This document shows positions 18,434 through 28,900 of a stretch of 44,456 nucleotides of DNA, piece after piece. Within the stretch, counting starts at the first letter, position 1. The number at the start of each line of letters is the position of its first letter. The position numbers were made by a program, and so were the translations under genes. The notes beneath the pieces are model-generated. The model had not been told where the DNA came from, did not search any database, and worked only from the letters and a program-made list of their open reading frames with translations. Source of the DNA: Desulfobulbaceae bacterium (lineage in GTDB: Bacteria > Desulfobacterota > Desulfobulbia > Desulfobulbales > Desulfobulbaceae); NCBI GenBank assembly GCA_024763055.1, contig JANTGH010000013.1:1-44456 (forward strand), given 5' to 3'.

Positions 18434-18958
18434 TTATTTTCCCGAAAAGGGTGGCGGCATACTTATTGTTTCGCCGTCACTTTGCAGTGCTGCCAACACC
18501 TCGCTGCCGTAGTCCCAAACATTTGCACTATAACGGGCAAAACTCTCAAGACGGGTAAGCAGGGATGCACATGCAACAATGTCGATTTCTCTTCGAGCAT
18601 ACAGGGCAAGCACGATCATCAAGGTATTATAATACTCCAACCCATGTCTATCGGCATCCTGCAATACTTTTTTATCTTCGGAAAACACGACCGCATTGCA
18701 AAGAGCAGCCCTTTTTACCAACAGCAAATCGGTTGCTCCTTTTCCGGTCGAATAAACAGCAATTCTTTCCGGAGACCGGCCGAATTCCCTGATCACTCCG
18801 GCAATGGTCGCCACGGAAAAAACGGCAACAACCCGTTCAAGCAATTCAAGTCGATCGAGGTAGATAAGGGTCGAGGTATCGATAAAACAGAGAGGAATCC
18901 CGGGTTTTCCCGAAAACAAAACCTGGGTAGAGACGTCCCCGGTTGATATCTCCTTCAC
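18434..18958 (-). CDS. PIN-domain-like protein (possible ribonuclease)
   Basis: This 174-residue protein has the PIN fold layout: Asp27 in CFIDTSTLIYLDRL, an acidic region after the first strands (VIREFG), then VVFSEDKKVLQDADRHGLEYYNT, which resembles the D-x-x-L...G-x-x-x-x-N-T end of PIN domains. PIN proteins are commonly metal-dependent ribonucleases, often toxins, but there is no antitoxin-like partner here. The start is a GTG whose last two bases form part of the TGA of the upstream XdhC-family gene (GTGA overlap), so translation is probably coupled. The coupling with XdhC is unusual. Catalytic status cannot be judged from sequence alone. Confidence 0.65.
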   Translation of the reverse strand: MKEISTGDVSTQVLFSGKPGIPLCFIDTSTLIYLDRLELLERVVAVFSVATIAGVIREFGRSPERIAVYSTGKGATDLLLVKRAALCNAVVFSEDKKVLQDADRHGLEYYNTLMIVLALYARREIDIVACASLLTRLESFARYSANVWDYGSEVLAALQSDGETISMPPPFSGK

Positions 18959-19701
18959 GGATTATTTTGATACTCAATCAGCTGCGCCATGATACTGACG
19001 GCGATTTCCACCGGAGTTTTGGCGCCGATGGACAGACCCACAGGGCAGCGAACCCGGGCCAGTTGCTCGTCGGAGATGCCCTCTTTCCGCAGGGTGGCAA
19101 AAAAAGCATCCTTTTTTTTCTTACTCCCCAGCAGACCGATAAACTCGGTTTCGGTGGCAAGGGCCGCCCGCAGGACCTGAAGATCAACCGCGTGGCTGCG
19201 TCCGGCAATGACCAGCATATCTCTTTTTCCGATGTCCAAATCGGCAAAAGGATCATCATAATTCTCCAGCAACCGGAATCGGCCGTCTGTTTCGCAGGCC
19301 TCTTTTCTGTCATCAAGAACCGTCACCACCAGGGCGCAATCAACGGCCAGACGGGCCAGGGCCCCGCCCACATGACCGCAGCCGATAACAAACAATCTAT
19401 TGCCCGTCTGTAACGGTTCAAGAAAAACGGTTGCCCTGCCGCCGCAGGCAAGACCAGCATTTTCATCTTCCGCATAGGTAATGAGCTGGGGCTCGCCCGA
19501 GTTAAGAACGTCTCCGGCAAGATCCACCATTTCCCTTTCCAGCCCGCCTCCTCCGATGGTGCCGGCAGCAACCTCCCCGGCCGCGACCAGCATCTTGGTT
19601 CCCGCCGCTCTCGGGGCCGAACCTTCCACGGCAACGAGCGTGACCAGTACCCCGGAGCCTCCGGAAGCTATTAACTCCATCACTTTTTGATAAAACTCCA
19701 T
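18955..19701 (-). CDS. XdhC/CoxF-family protein
   Basis: The ATG at 19701 is preceded by AGGGA and begins MEFYQKVMELIASG; a longer TTG reading is unlikely. The 248-residue protein has the N-terminal XdhC/CoxI domain (VLVTLVAVEGSAPRAAGTKM, TIGGGGLE) and a C-terminal Rossmann-like part (FVIGCGHVGGALARLA), ending in PVGLSIGAKTPVEIAVSI. Known members help insert the sulfurated molybdenum cofactor into xanthine dehydrogenase-type enzymes. No molybdenum hydroxylase gene lies within this window, so the partner enzyme must be elsewhere. It is co-transcribed with the PIN-like gene and divergent from the sensor kinase at 19809. Confidence 0.88.
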   Translation of the reverse strand: MEFYQKVMELIASGGSGVLVTLVAVEGSAPRAAGTKMLVAAGEVAAGTIGGGGLEREMVDLAGDVLNSGEPQLITYAEDENAGLACGGRATVFLEPLQTGNRLFVIGCGHVGGALARLAVDCALVVTVLDDRKEACETDGRFRLLENYDDPFADLDIGKRDMLVIAGRSHAVDLQVLRAALATETEFIGLLGSKKKKDAFFATLRKEGISDEQLARVRCPVGLSIGAKTPVEIAVSIMAQLIEYQNNP

Positions 19702-19744
19702 AAGAAATTCCCTGTAAAACAAAAATAATCATTGAATATAAAAT

Positions 19745-19773
19745 TTGCCTCTTCTCCCCAGCTATGCCATAAT
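19745..19773 (+). promoter_or_regulatory. Sigma-70-like promoter for the Cache hybrid kinase
   Basis: TTGCCT (19745-19750) and CATAAT (19768-19773) are separated by 17 bases, 36 bases before the ATG at 19809. No other strong candidate is seen in this divergent gap. Confidence 0.4.
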
Positions 19774-19808
19774 TCCTCTACAAAAACAAATAGTGTCACC
19801 AACAATGT

Positions 19809-22727
19809 ATGCAGACTAATATCTCCCGTTACTTTCTAAGACTCCTGACCCTTACCGTTCTTCTGTCGGTGATGCTGATTGGATCCCTCTGGCTTTGGGA
19901 CACCTATGCCGTATACCGCCGCGACATTGCTGAAATGCGCGTCTCCTTTATGCAGCAACAGCATATGCTGCTCAAAAATGAGGTGGAACATGTCCTGAAA
20001 TACATCGCTTTTATGCGTTCCAGAATCCCAAAGGATGGAAAAAATCAAACAGAGGAGCAAATCAAATCCGAAATCCTGGCCTGGCTGCAGCATTATCGAT
20101 GGGGAAAGGATAAAAAAAATTATATCTTTATCGGTCAGTGGGACGGATTAATACTCGCTGCACCTCTGCCTGCACAAGGAAAAAACATGCTGGCAATAAC
20201 CGACCCCAGCGGAGTGCATATTGTCCGGGAGTTTATTCGTAAAGCTCGGGCAGGGGGAGGGTTTATCGAATATGTCATGCCGAAACTCGAGGGTGTCAGA
20301 CCCGTACCCAAACTGACCTATATCGGATCAGTGCCCAGGTGGCAATGGTTCGTCGGTACCGGCGTCTACATTGACGAAATTGAAACCATGATTACTGCCC
20401 GCAGGCAGCAGCTTAAAAAGGAATTTTCCCATCATCTCATCCAGACGGGGTTCCTGCTGCTGCTGCTTTCTGTGGCGGGTCTCATCACGATGTCTCTCGT
20501 GGCCCGGCGTGTCAGGAGCAATTTTGCCCCTTTTACCAATTTTTTCCATCAGGCGTCTACTAATTTTGTCCAGATCAAGGAAGATAACCTTGATTTTGAC
20601 GAGTTTCGGCTTCTGGCCCAGGATGCCAATGCAATGGTCCAGGAACGGGACAAGGTTCTGGCAATTCTCCGTAGCCAGGAACAACTCCTCAATGCCTTGA
20701 CCAGAGCCGGTCATCAATTATTATCTGGAACCGATCCCGACCATGCAGTTACGGATGCCCTGGCCATCCTGGGCAGGTCCTGCGGAGTGGACCGGGTGTA
20801 TCTCTTTGAAATCGAGCAGAAAAATGGGAAGAACAAGGTCGTTACATTGCGTTATGAATGGACAGATGGTGTCAAAAGCAGGATGGAAGCCCCATGTTTT
20901 CAACATATCCCCCAAACATTGTTGAAAAGCCGATGGGCCGGGGAACTTAAAAAAGGAAGGGCCGTACAGGCAGGGCCGGATGATTTTTCAGGGGAAGCAG
21001 CAGAGCTAACGCGTGAATACGGGGTAAAAACCATCCTTATGCTACCGGTTCTTTATCGTGGAACATTCTGGGGTATGCTCGGCTTTGATGCCTGCAAAAG
21101 TACTATGCAATGGCCGGAAAACAGCATCCATTCCCTGCAAAACTTTGCCTCAACCCTCTGCACCTCCATCATGCAGCGGCGCAGCGAACAGGAGGCAATA
21201 CGAATACGTGACCAATGGATTACTACCTTTAACTCCATTGAAGATGCCATTTTTCTCCTTGATGCCGACAGCAAGGTAGTCAACGCCAACCGTATGGCCC
21301 TGCAGACTGTTCACGCCGATGACCTTGCATCTCTCAAAGGCCTCCATCTTCCCGATATTCTGCACGGTGAAGGAAAAAAATTCAAGGCATGCCTTGCGGA
21401 TCTCGTTTTGCAACAGGGCATCCCCATGACGGACGAGGTCCGATCATCAGTACTGGATAAAATTTTTCAAGTCTCGGCATTTCCGGTGCATCGAAACGAT
21501 GGGCAAGTCACCGGTGTCATCTACATTGCCAGAGACATGACCTGGGAAAAATCCATGGAACGGCAACTGGCCCAGGCCAGGAAGATGGAGGCCATCGGAA
21601 CGCTGGCAGGAGGAATCGCTCATGATTTCAACAATATACTTGCTGCAATCATCGGCTTTTCCGAACTCGCGCAGATTAAGCTTCAGCAAAATGAAACCAA
21701 CGCAATCTCCTCTGATCTTGACCAGATCCTGTTAGCTGGAGGACGGGCAAAGGACCTGGTGTCCCAACTGTTGGCCTTCAGCCGTAATCAGGAAAATAGC
21801 AAAATTCTTATCCCGGTAGCGCCAATTATAAAAGAAACAACCAAGATGCTGCAGGCCTTTATCCCGGCAAACATTACAATTGCAATGAATCTCGCTCCGG
21901 AGACCAAAAAGGTATCCGCCGACGGAACCGCACTGCATCAGGTCTTCATGAACCTCGGCAGTAACGCGGCCCAGGCCATGAACAAAAACGGGGGTGAGCT
22001 GCGTATCGCGCTTGAAGAAATTCAGCTCAGTTCGAAACAACGCGACCGGATCGATAATCCGGCAGAGCAGTACCTGCATATTATTATCAGTGACCAGGGT
22101 GGCGGCATCGATCCCCTGCTCGTTGATAAAATCTACGACCCTTTTTTTACTACCAAGGAAGTCGGCGAAGGCACGGGCATGGGACTGGCGGCCGTCCATG
22201 GTATCATTAAAGAACATGGCGGTTTTATAGAACTGGAGAACAAACCCGATGTCGGAGCGATTTTCCATATCTTTCTGCCTCAGGCCGATGAAGATGCAAC
22301 CGGAACGTTACCTCAGGTCAACGGCCGGACCACGGAGTCCCACACTTTCAAGAAGGTCCTTATTGTTGATGATGAAAAAATGCTGCTGGCCATGTATTCG
22401 GATATGTTCGCTTTTTTAGGCTGCGCCACCCTGACGACCGATAATCCGAAAGACGCTCTTGCGCTCCTGAAAGATAACCCGGATATTGACCTGTTGTGCA
22501 CCGACTATGACATGCCGGACATGAATGGACTCCAGCTTGCTGAGCAATGCCACCTGATACGGCCGGATCTGCCGGTAATCCTCAACTCCGGCCTGACAGT
22601 CGACTTTGACCGAGAGTCAGTACAACATGCTGAGATAAATGAAATTGTCACCAAGCCTGTCACCCTGCAGGAGCTTCAGCGAGTCCTGGTCGGACTGGTG
22701 AATACAATGAATACAACAAGGACCTGA
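19809..22727 (+). CDS. Cache-GAF-PAS hybrid histidine kinase with C-terminal receiver
   Basis: This 972-residue inner-membrane sensor has a first helix (about 11-31), a periplasmic single Cache domain (about 45-195: KNYIFIGQWDGLILAAP, VPRWQWFVGTGVYIDEI) and a second helix (about 212-232). A GAF domain (about 295-460) and PAS domain (about 470-585) follow. The H-box is [13 protein letters not shown]. The ATPase domain has VFMNLGSNAAQAM, DQGGGI and GEGTGMGLA. The C-terminal receiver has VLIVDDE and LLCTDYDMPDMNG. Cache domains of this shape usually bind small organic acids or amines outside the cell. A weak ribosome site precedes the ATG; another ATG at 19805 is in a dead frame. The final receiver implies intramolecular phosphotransfer to an unseen partner. 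Confidence 0.92.
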   Translation: MQTNISRYFLRLLTLTVLLSVMLIGSLWLWDTYAVYRRDIAEMRVSFMQQQHMLLKNEVEHVLKYIAFMRSRIPKDGKNQTEEQIKSEILAWLQHYRWGKDKKNYIFIGQWDGLILAAPLPAQGKNMLAITDPSGVHIVREFIRKARAGGGFIEYVMPKLEGVRPVPKLTYIGSVPRWQWFVGTGVYIDEIETMITARRQQLKKEFSHHLIQTGFLLLLLSVAGLITMSLVARRVRSNFAPFTNFFHQASTNFVQIKEDNLDFDEFRLLAQDANAMVQERDKVLAILRSQEQLLNALTRAGHQLLSGTDPDHAVTDALAILGRSCGVDRVYLFEIEQKNGKNKVVTLRYEWTDGVKSRMEAPCFQHIPQTLLKSRWAGELKKGRAVQAGPDDFSGEAAELTREYGVKTILMLPVLYRGTFWGMLGFDACKSTMQWPENSIHSLQNFASTLCTSIMQRRSEQEAIRIRDQWITTFNSIEDAIFLLDADSKVVNANRMALQTVHADDLASLKGLHLPDILHGEGKKFKACLADLVLQQGIPMTDEVRSSVLDKIFQVSAFPVHRNDGQVTGVIYIARDMTWEKSMERQLAQARKMEAIGTLAGGIAHDFNNILAAIIGFSELAQIKLQQNETNAISSDLDQILLAGGRAKDLVSQLLAFSRNQENSKILIPVAPIIKETTKMLQAFIPANITIAMNLAPETKKVSADGTALHQVFMNLGSNAAQAMNKNGGELRIALEEIQLSSKQRDRIDNPAEQYLHIIISDQGGGIDPLLVDKIYDPFFTTKEVGEGTGMGLAAVHGIIKEHGGFIELENKPDVGAIFHIFLPQADEDATGTLPQVNGRTTESHTFKKVLIVDDEKMLLAMYSDMFAFLGCATLTTDNPKDALALLKDNPDIDLLCTDYDMPDMNGLQLAEQCHLIRPDLPVILNSGLTVDFDRESVQHAEINEIVTKPVTLQELQRVLVGLVNTMNTTRT

Positions 22728-22887
22728 AACAATATCTCACCATCGATGGCTTGTCGACTCCCTGCTAAACCAATGTATTAAAAACCGGTTGCCGCTTGAC
22801 CCCGAACGACATCCCTGCAGAAAAAGGCCTGCTTATTGCAGAAACTTTACTGAAACCAATAGAGCAATCTTGTAGGGAGGATACGGC

Positions 22888-23076
22888 ATGGATGTCAATA
22901 TGGATACAATAGCGTCCCAGGGAATAGCACTGAACAAAGCTCAGGCCGGAGCAGATATCCTGCAGAAAACGCTAAAAAAAACAGAAGAGGCAAGAAACAG
23001 CAATCAAAGCGTGGAACGCCCGGAAAGCACCCGGGTAATGAAAGGAGAAGGCAGAGTCGTCAATACCTACGCGTAG
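22888..23076 (+). CDS. YjfB-like small protein (putative motility protein family)
   Basis: This 62-residue protein is preceded by an excellent Shine-Dalgarno (AGGGAGG, 7-8 bases before the ATG). The pattern MDVNMDTIASQG, then ALNKAQAGADILQKTLKKTEE, resembles the YjfB family, short helical proteins annotated as putative motility proteins. The C-terminal third is charged and probably disordered. It lies 160 bp after the hybrid kinase on the same strand. No flagellar genes are in view. The family link rests on a short helical match and is tentative; that it is a real gene is more certain. Confidence 0.6.
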   Translation: MDVNMDTIASQGIALNKAQAGADILQKTLKKTEEARNSNQSVERPESTRVMKGEGRVVNTYA

Positions 23077-23549
23077 ACGTTTTCTTTTGATAACAACGAA
23101 AATTGAATTTCTCTTTCGAAACTAAAAAACTACACCTGCATATATATCATCAGAGATAATTACCCGTCGCACACACCCAAACGATCTATGATCTGTTGCT
23201 CTCTCACCCGGCAGTGTAGATCGGCAGGAATCCGGCAAACATTCACCACCTTTTTCGCACTCCATCATTCCATGCCTTTCCTCTTGTTCTCCATATCCTT
23301 GCCGAAACAACTGCAACTGCGTGAAACAGCCAAAATATTTTTGAATCCCTCCAGCGTAACAGTTCTCATCTTATGAAAAAAACTTTGACTTTCAATTTAC
23401 TGTTTTGATACTATTTACTTATAATCAATATGTTAAACTCTACCAAGCCCAACATCAATCAATTGTTGGAGTCTCTCATTTCCTCGATAAAATAACCGCT
23501 CTTTTTTGAATGGCATCTCTTTCCATCACTTAAACCGAGGAGGCGTACA
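23077..23549. other. AT-rich leader region without a gene
   Basis: These 473 bases between the YjfB-like gene and the Tat-exported PLP enzyme contain no believable ORF. A promoter-like site is at 23385-23414. The leader from there to the ATG would be about 130 nt and holds a weak inverted repeat, CCAACA (23449-23454) with TGTTGG (23464-23469). Confidence 0.5.
23385..23414 (+). promoter_or_regulatory. Sigma-70-like promoter for the PLP enzyme operon
   Basis: TTGACT (23385-23390) and TACTAT (23409-23414) are 18 bases apart within a strongly AT-rich stretch. The start codon follows at 23550, giving a leader of about 130 nt. Confidence 0.45.
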
Positions 23550-24953
23550 ATGCAACATGAACCGGAAGACACCAAAGCAGCACTGCTTGAACGACGCCGT
23601 TTTCTCAAGCTGTTCGGAGTCGCTGCAGCCGGTGGCGCGGCCGCTGCCCTTTCTCCTGACTTCGCGGCCGCATCTGTAGAGGCTGGTACCGATTTTCCCC
23701 AGGCCGACTGGAAGACGAGACATAGCGGGTGGCGAGGTATCAGGCGGGCCTTTATCCTGGATCCGAAAACAACATACATGAATATCGGCACCACCGGCTC
23801 CACGCCCCGACATGTTCTTGCCCGATACAACCATTATAACAAAGTGGTTGCGAAATACCCCTGGGACATGCATGGAGAATGGGGGCACTGGCCTTATATC
23901 AGCGGACTTGTGGAACGTATAGCGCCGCAGTTCGGCGCCGACAATCACGAGATAATTCTCAGCAGAAACACCACCGACGGCATGTGTTCCATTCTTGAGG
24001 GATTAAACCTGCAGCCTGGTGATGAAGTGCTGTATACTCACCACGAACATGTTGCAGGTACATCGCCTTTGCATGTACTCAAGCAGCGCTCAGGTGTTAC
24101 CCTGACCCAGGTGGAGATACCGGTTTTTGATGCTACGGAACAGGGATATGTTGATGCCTTTGCCGGTGCGGTCAGCCCGGCGACCCGTCTGATTGTCTTT
24201 TCCCATATCACCTACAAAACCGGAGCATGTCTGCCCGCCAAACGAATCTGCAAAGAAGTGGCTATTCCAAACGGCATCCCCACCCTGATCGACGGAGCCC
24301 ACACCATCGGTATGCTCAACCTGGATCTGCATGAGATTGACTGTGACTTTTATGCCGGTTCCGGCCATAAATGGCAATGTGGGCCCGGGGCCACCGGTAT
24401 TCTGTATATCCGTGACGACCTCACCAGGTTGCGCGGTTACTGGTCCGACCGGGAAAATGTTTTCTGGCCGATCAACAGTTCCCTGGCGGAGTACCCCTTT
24501 CTCGGCCTCCAGTATCAGATGCAGTACATCGGCAACGATAATTATCCCGCCAAACGGGCGTTGGCCGATGTCTGCGACATGTGGGACAGGATCGGTCGGG
24601 ACCGCATTGAAGGTCATGTGCTGGCCCTGAGCCATTATTGCAAGCGATTGATTCGCAAGGCCTTTGGCAGCTCGGTGGTCATTTATTCACCGGACACACC
24701 GGAACTTTCCAGCGGCATCAGCTCCTTTAACCCTTTTGCCGACCGAACCGACCTGACCACGCTCAACACATTTCGTGACCGTCTGCGGGAAGAATACGGC
24801 TTCATCATTCGCACCACTGACTTTCACGTCTTTCTTAACGACCAGGACAAGGAACACGCCCTGCGCGTTTCCACCCACCTGTTTCACAGCAGAAGAGATG
24901 TCCGGGAGCTGGTGGCCGCCATGTATGAATTGTTTACCGATATGAACACCTAA
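23550..24953 (+). CDS. Tat-exported class V aminotransferase-like PLP enzyme
   Basis: This 467-residue protein starts with a twin-arginine signal (ERRRFLKLFG at 14-23, then an Ala-rich hydrophobic stretch to about 42), so it should fold with cofactor in the cytoplasm and be exported to the periplasm. The rest is a fold-type I PLP enzyme of class V, closest in style to isopenicillin-N epimerase-like proteins (COG0520). It shows SRNTTDGM, THHEHVAG, the cofactor-binding Asp in LIDGAHTIGM and the Schiff-base Lys274 in GSGHKWQCGPG. Reactions in this class include racemisation, transamination and C-S or C-N lysis; the actual one is unknown. GAGGAGG lies just before the ATG. It heads an apparent operon with a periplasmic binding protein and a GGDEF-EAL sensor. 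Confidence 0.9.
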   Translation: MQHEPEDTKAALLERRRFLKLFGVAAAGGAAAALSPDFAAASVEAGTDFPQADWKTRHSGWRGIRRAFILDPKTTYMNIGTTGSTPRHVLARYNHYNKVVAKYPWDMHGEWGHWPYISGLVERIAPQFGADNHEIILSRNTTDGMCSILEGLNLQPGDEVLYTHHEHVAGTSPLHVLKQRSGVTLTQVEIPVFDATEQGYVDAFAGAVSPATRLIVFSHITYKTGACLPAKRICKEVAIPNGIPTLIDGAHTIGMLNLDLHEIDCDFYAGSGHKWQCGPGATGILYIRDDLTRLRGYWSDRENVFWPINSSLAEYPFLGLQYQMQYIGNDNYPAKRALADVCDMWDRIGRDRIEGHVLALSHYCKRLIRKAFGSSVVIYSPDTPELSSGISSFNPFADRTDLTTLNTFRDRLREEYGFIIRTTDFHVFLNDQDKEHALRVSTHLFHSRRDVRELVAAMYELFTDMNT

Positions 24954-25018
24954 ATAAACCATAACACCCGGAAAGCTCAATGGTTCCCGGATCTTTCAAT
25001 CATTAAAGGACTAAGACG

Positions 25019-25915
25019 ATGGCACACCACTTTTTCTTTCGACTCCTGTTGCTTTTTCTCATCTTTGCAATGCTCGGCTCGACAGGCTGGACACATGATC
25101 TTGCCGATATCAAAAAGGCTGGTGTGCTGCGGCATCTTGCCATTCCGTATGCCAACTTTTACACCGGCAGGGAAGACGGGCTTGATGTGGAAATGATAAA
25201 GGGTTTTGCCGAGGCGCTCGGTGTCCGATATAAACTTATTGAAACAAGCTGGAAGGATGTCTTTGGTGATCTTACCGGACATAATGCCAGGCGTGAAGGA
25301 AAAAACGCAAAACTATTGGACAAGGTCCCTGTTCGCGGTGATCTGGTGGCCAACGGCATGACTATTCTTGGCTGGCGGACCCAGGTTGTCAACTTTTCCG
25401 AGCCCACCTTTCCCTCCGGTGTCTGGCTCATCGCCCGGGCCGATTCCCCGCTTACCCCGATTACTCCAACCGGCAAGCTGAAAGAGGATATCAAGCAGGT
25501 CAAAACACAACTCCACAACCACGGTGTGCTTGCCCTGGCCAACACCTGCCTTGACCCCGGGCTCTATAATATGAACGCAACCGGAGCGGATATCAGGTTG
25601 CAGCCCAAAGAACGCAAGCTCAACGAGATGGTTCCGGCAATATTGAACAATGACGCGGACAGCACCCTGCTTGATGTGCCGGATGCACTGATTGCCCTTG
25701 AACGCTGGCCCGGCCAGATTAAGGTGATCGGGCCGATTTCCGATGCCCAGCTTATGGGTGTTGCCTTCCGCAAGGACACACCGAAATTACGTGAGGCTTT
25801 TAACACCTATTTCAAGCGTATTCGTACCGACGGAACCTATAACAGGCTGGTAAAGAAATATTATCCGGCTGTCTTTCGCTACTCTGCCGATTTTTTCACG
25901 CAACCTGCCCAATAA
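25019..25915 (+). CDS. Periplasmic solute-binding protein family 3
   Basis: This 298-residue protein begins with a signal peptide (RLLLLFLIFAMLGSTGW). The mature part is a family 3 binding fold of the kind that takes polar amino acids: GLDVEMIKGFAEALGV, then GMTILGWRTQVVNFSEP with Arg120 in the place that normally grips the ligand carboxylate, and LLDVPDALIAL with Asp219 in the place that normally holds the amino group. No permease or ATPase gene follows, so it probably serves sensing rather than uptake. It lies 65 bp after the PLP enzyme and 12 bp before the GGDEF-EAL gene. An insertion around 84-108 (GHNARREGKNAKLLDKVPV) is unusual for the family. Confidence 0.9.
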   Translation: MAHHFFFRLLLLFLIFAMLGSTGWTHDLADIKKAGVLRHLAIPYANFYTGREDGLDVEMIKGFAEALGVRYKLIETSWKDVFGDLTGHNARREGKNAKLLDKVPVRGDLVANGMTILGWRTQVVNFSEPTFPSGVWLIARADSPLTPITPTGKLKEDIKQVKTQLHNHGVLALANTCLDPGLYNMNATGADIRLQPKERKLNEMVPAILNNDADSTLLDVPDALIALERWPGQIKVIGPISDAQLMGVAFRKDTPKLREAFNTYFKRIRTDGTYNRLVKKYYPAVFRYSADFFTQPAQ

Positions 25916-25927
25916 CTGAAATTAACG

Positions 25928-28900
25928 ATGCATCAGTCAACTTTCCTTACCCGTTCAAATGCAATCCGTCTTGGCGGGTTGCTGCTCGGTGGATATATTT
26001 CCCTGTTGATCGGGCTGGTGTATCTTGGGCAGATCCATCTTCGCCAATCGCTGTTTGAGCAGGCAAAGTTAACCATTGAAAAACAGGCGTCGGCAGTCAA
26101 CTATTTTCTTAGTGAACAACAAGATGAGATTAAAGAATTCACGAAAAATCCAGCCCTGAATAACTTTTTTGCCAACCGGGCCATGGGCATGTCTATGAAG
26201 TACGGCCTGAGAGCCAGCCTTCTGACAGTTCAGAATGAACTGAAACGGCTGCTCAACCGCAAAAAACTTCTTGGCCAGCCCGTGTACACCGCTATCAGTT
26301 TTGTTGACCGGGACGGATCAATCCTGGTCTCCACAAAAGAAACGGAAAAACAGAAAGTCCGCTCATTTCACCTGGATGGAGATTCCGCTCCAGGCGTTTC
26401 ATTGCGTATTTTTGACAACAAAAAATTGGGCTACGATGCTTACTACGTTGCCACCATTGACTATCACAACCAGGTAACGGGACTGATTATCGCTGAAGTA
26501 AACCTGGCAAAGGTTGTACTTCCCCTGCTGCAGCACTCTGAAAACAACCGGGTCGACAACACCCTGATGCTTATTGCCCCCCACGACAAGATACTGGTCT
26601 CAACAGCTCCTGTTTCAGATCCAAACTCCTTCTCTACACGACAGCAGACGACTCTTTCCGTGCCCCTTGATGATTCCGGCTACATCCTCAAAGGTATAAT
26701 CAGGAATAATCAACAAATGCTGCTGACTTCTCCCTGGTTTCTTGCGGCCATTGCCCTACTCTCCCTGCCCGTAGTCGGTGGACTTTTTCTGTTGCTGCGC
26801 CTTAATAATAACCACCTACTCCTGCAGGCAAAATATCTTGCCTCCCAACAACAGGAACAGGAGTTGCGTTATTTTCGCCGGCTTCTTGATCTCAGCACCG
26901 ACCTGATTGCCGTCATTGACCCGTCAACCAGTCGTTATCTTGATGTCAATCAGACGATGTGCACATTCTTTTCCCTTGATCGCGAGCAACTCCTGAAAAA
27001 AAAATTTATCGACCATTCAGATACCTACCGGACAATAGAACAATGGCGTCTATTCCTTAAACAGATAAGGAAAAATGAAAGAATTACCGATGAGTACAAC
27101 GGTCAGCATCCGGACGGAAGTCCTTTTTTCATTGAAATAAATGCCCATTACGCCCAACTGGATGACAGAGAAGCCATTGTCGCTATATTTCGAGATATCT
27201 CTGAAAGAAAACGGTCGGAACAGGTGATACAGCAGGCGAACCAGCGAGTCAACGCCGTATTAGCCGGCATTGACGCAATAGTTTATGTAATGGACATGGA
27301 AACGCATACAATCCTGTATGCAAACACGGCCGCCACCACACTCTATGGGGACCTGGTGGGCAAAACATGCTGGCAACATCTTCATTCCGGTCAAACAGGC
27401 CCCTGCTCTTTCTGCCCTAACGACAAGTTACTTGGAGACGATGGCAAACCGGCCGAGACCTATATCTGGGAATTTCAACACGGTGAAAACAATCTGTGGT
27501 TTCACAGCGCCGACTGTGCAATTCCATGGGACGACGGCAGATATGTTCATCTTCAGGTTGCAACGGATATCACGGCGAGAATCCAAAATGAGCAGGCCCT
27601 GCAGGATGCCCATAGCCAACTTGAAGCCCTGGCCTATTATGACCCGCTCACCAGACTGGCCAACAGAAGATTATTTATCGACCGCCTGCAACATGCCCTG
27701 CACAAGGCTGATCGCATCAATAGCGGGCTGGCAATCTGTTACCTGGATCTTGATGAATTCAAACAAATCAACGATACCTACGGGCATGAGGCCGGAGATG
27801 ACCTGCTGGTTCAGGTTGGCGAACGACTACTCAACAATCTGCGCGGGGAGGACACAGTGGCCCGCTGGGGCGGTGACGAATTTGCGCTGCTTATCACTAA
27901 TCAGAAAGATGAAGAACAATGTGTTGAAACCCTATCTCGCCTGTTAGACTGCCTGACAACTCCTTATGAAATCAGAAGCACTCTCTTCCAGGTAACAACA
28001 AGTGTCGGGGTGACTCTCTATCCAAAAGATAATGGTGATCCGGAGACGCTGCTGCGTCATGCCGACCAAGCCATGTATCTTGCCAAGCAGAAGGGCCGGA
28101 ACTGTTATCATTTCTTTGATCCGGAACAGGATCGTCGAATAAATATGCGACTGGAACAGATCAACTGTATCGGCAAGGCCATAAAGCAGGACGAGTTACG
28201 GTTATTTTACCAGCCCAAGATTGACATGGCCAGAGGCAGGGTTATGGGGGCAGAGGCCCTGGTTCGCTGGCAGCATCCTGAAGAGGGGCTACTTCCTCCG
28301 GTACGTTTTCTGCCCCTGATCGAAGGGCACAGACTCCAATTATCCCTGGACTGGTGGGTGTTGGACAAGGCAATGCAGCAGGCATCCTTCTGGCAGACTA
28401 ACGGAGAAGAACTGTCAATCAGTGTCAATATTGCGGCACAAACCATCCAGCAGCCAGGTTTTGCCGATCGGCTGATTGAGCTGCTTGCCGACTATGGTAT
28501 TGACGGCGGCCTGATAGAACTGGAAATCCTCGAAAGCGGAATAATCGATGAACTTGACACCATTTCTTCCGTTATCCGGCAATGTGTCGAAACCGGGATT
28601 TCATTTGCCCTGGACGACTACGGAACAGGCTTTTCTTCCCTGACCCACATCCGCCGCCTACCGGTGCAGACCCTGAAAATCGATCAGTCCTTTGTCAGGG
28701 AAATGCTGGACAACCGGGATGATTTCCACATTGTCGAAGGCGTGATCGGACTTGCCAGGGCATTTGAGCTTGAGGTTATTGCCGAAGGTGTTGAAACTAC
28801 GAAATTAGGTACCCAGCTTCTTAAACTGGGTTGTAATTACGCCCAGGGCTATTGTATCGCAAAACCCATGCCCAGCAGTGAAATAACCGACTGGAGAAAA

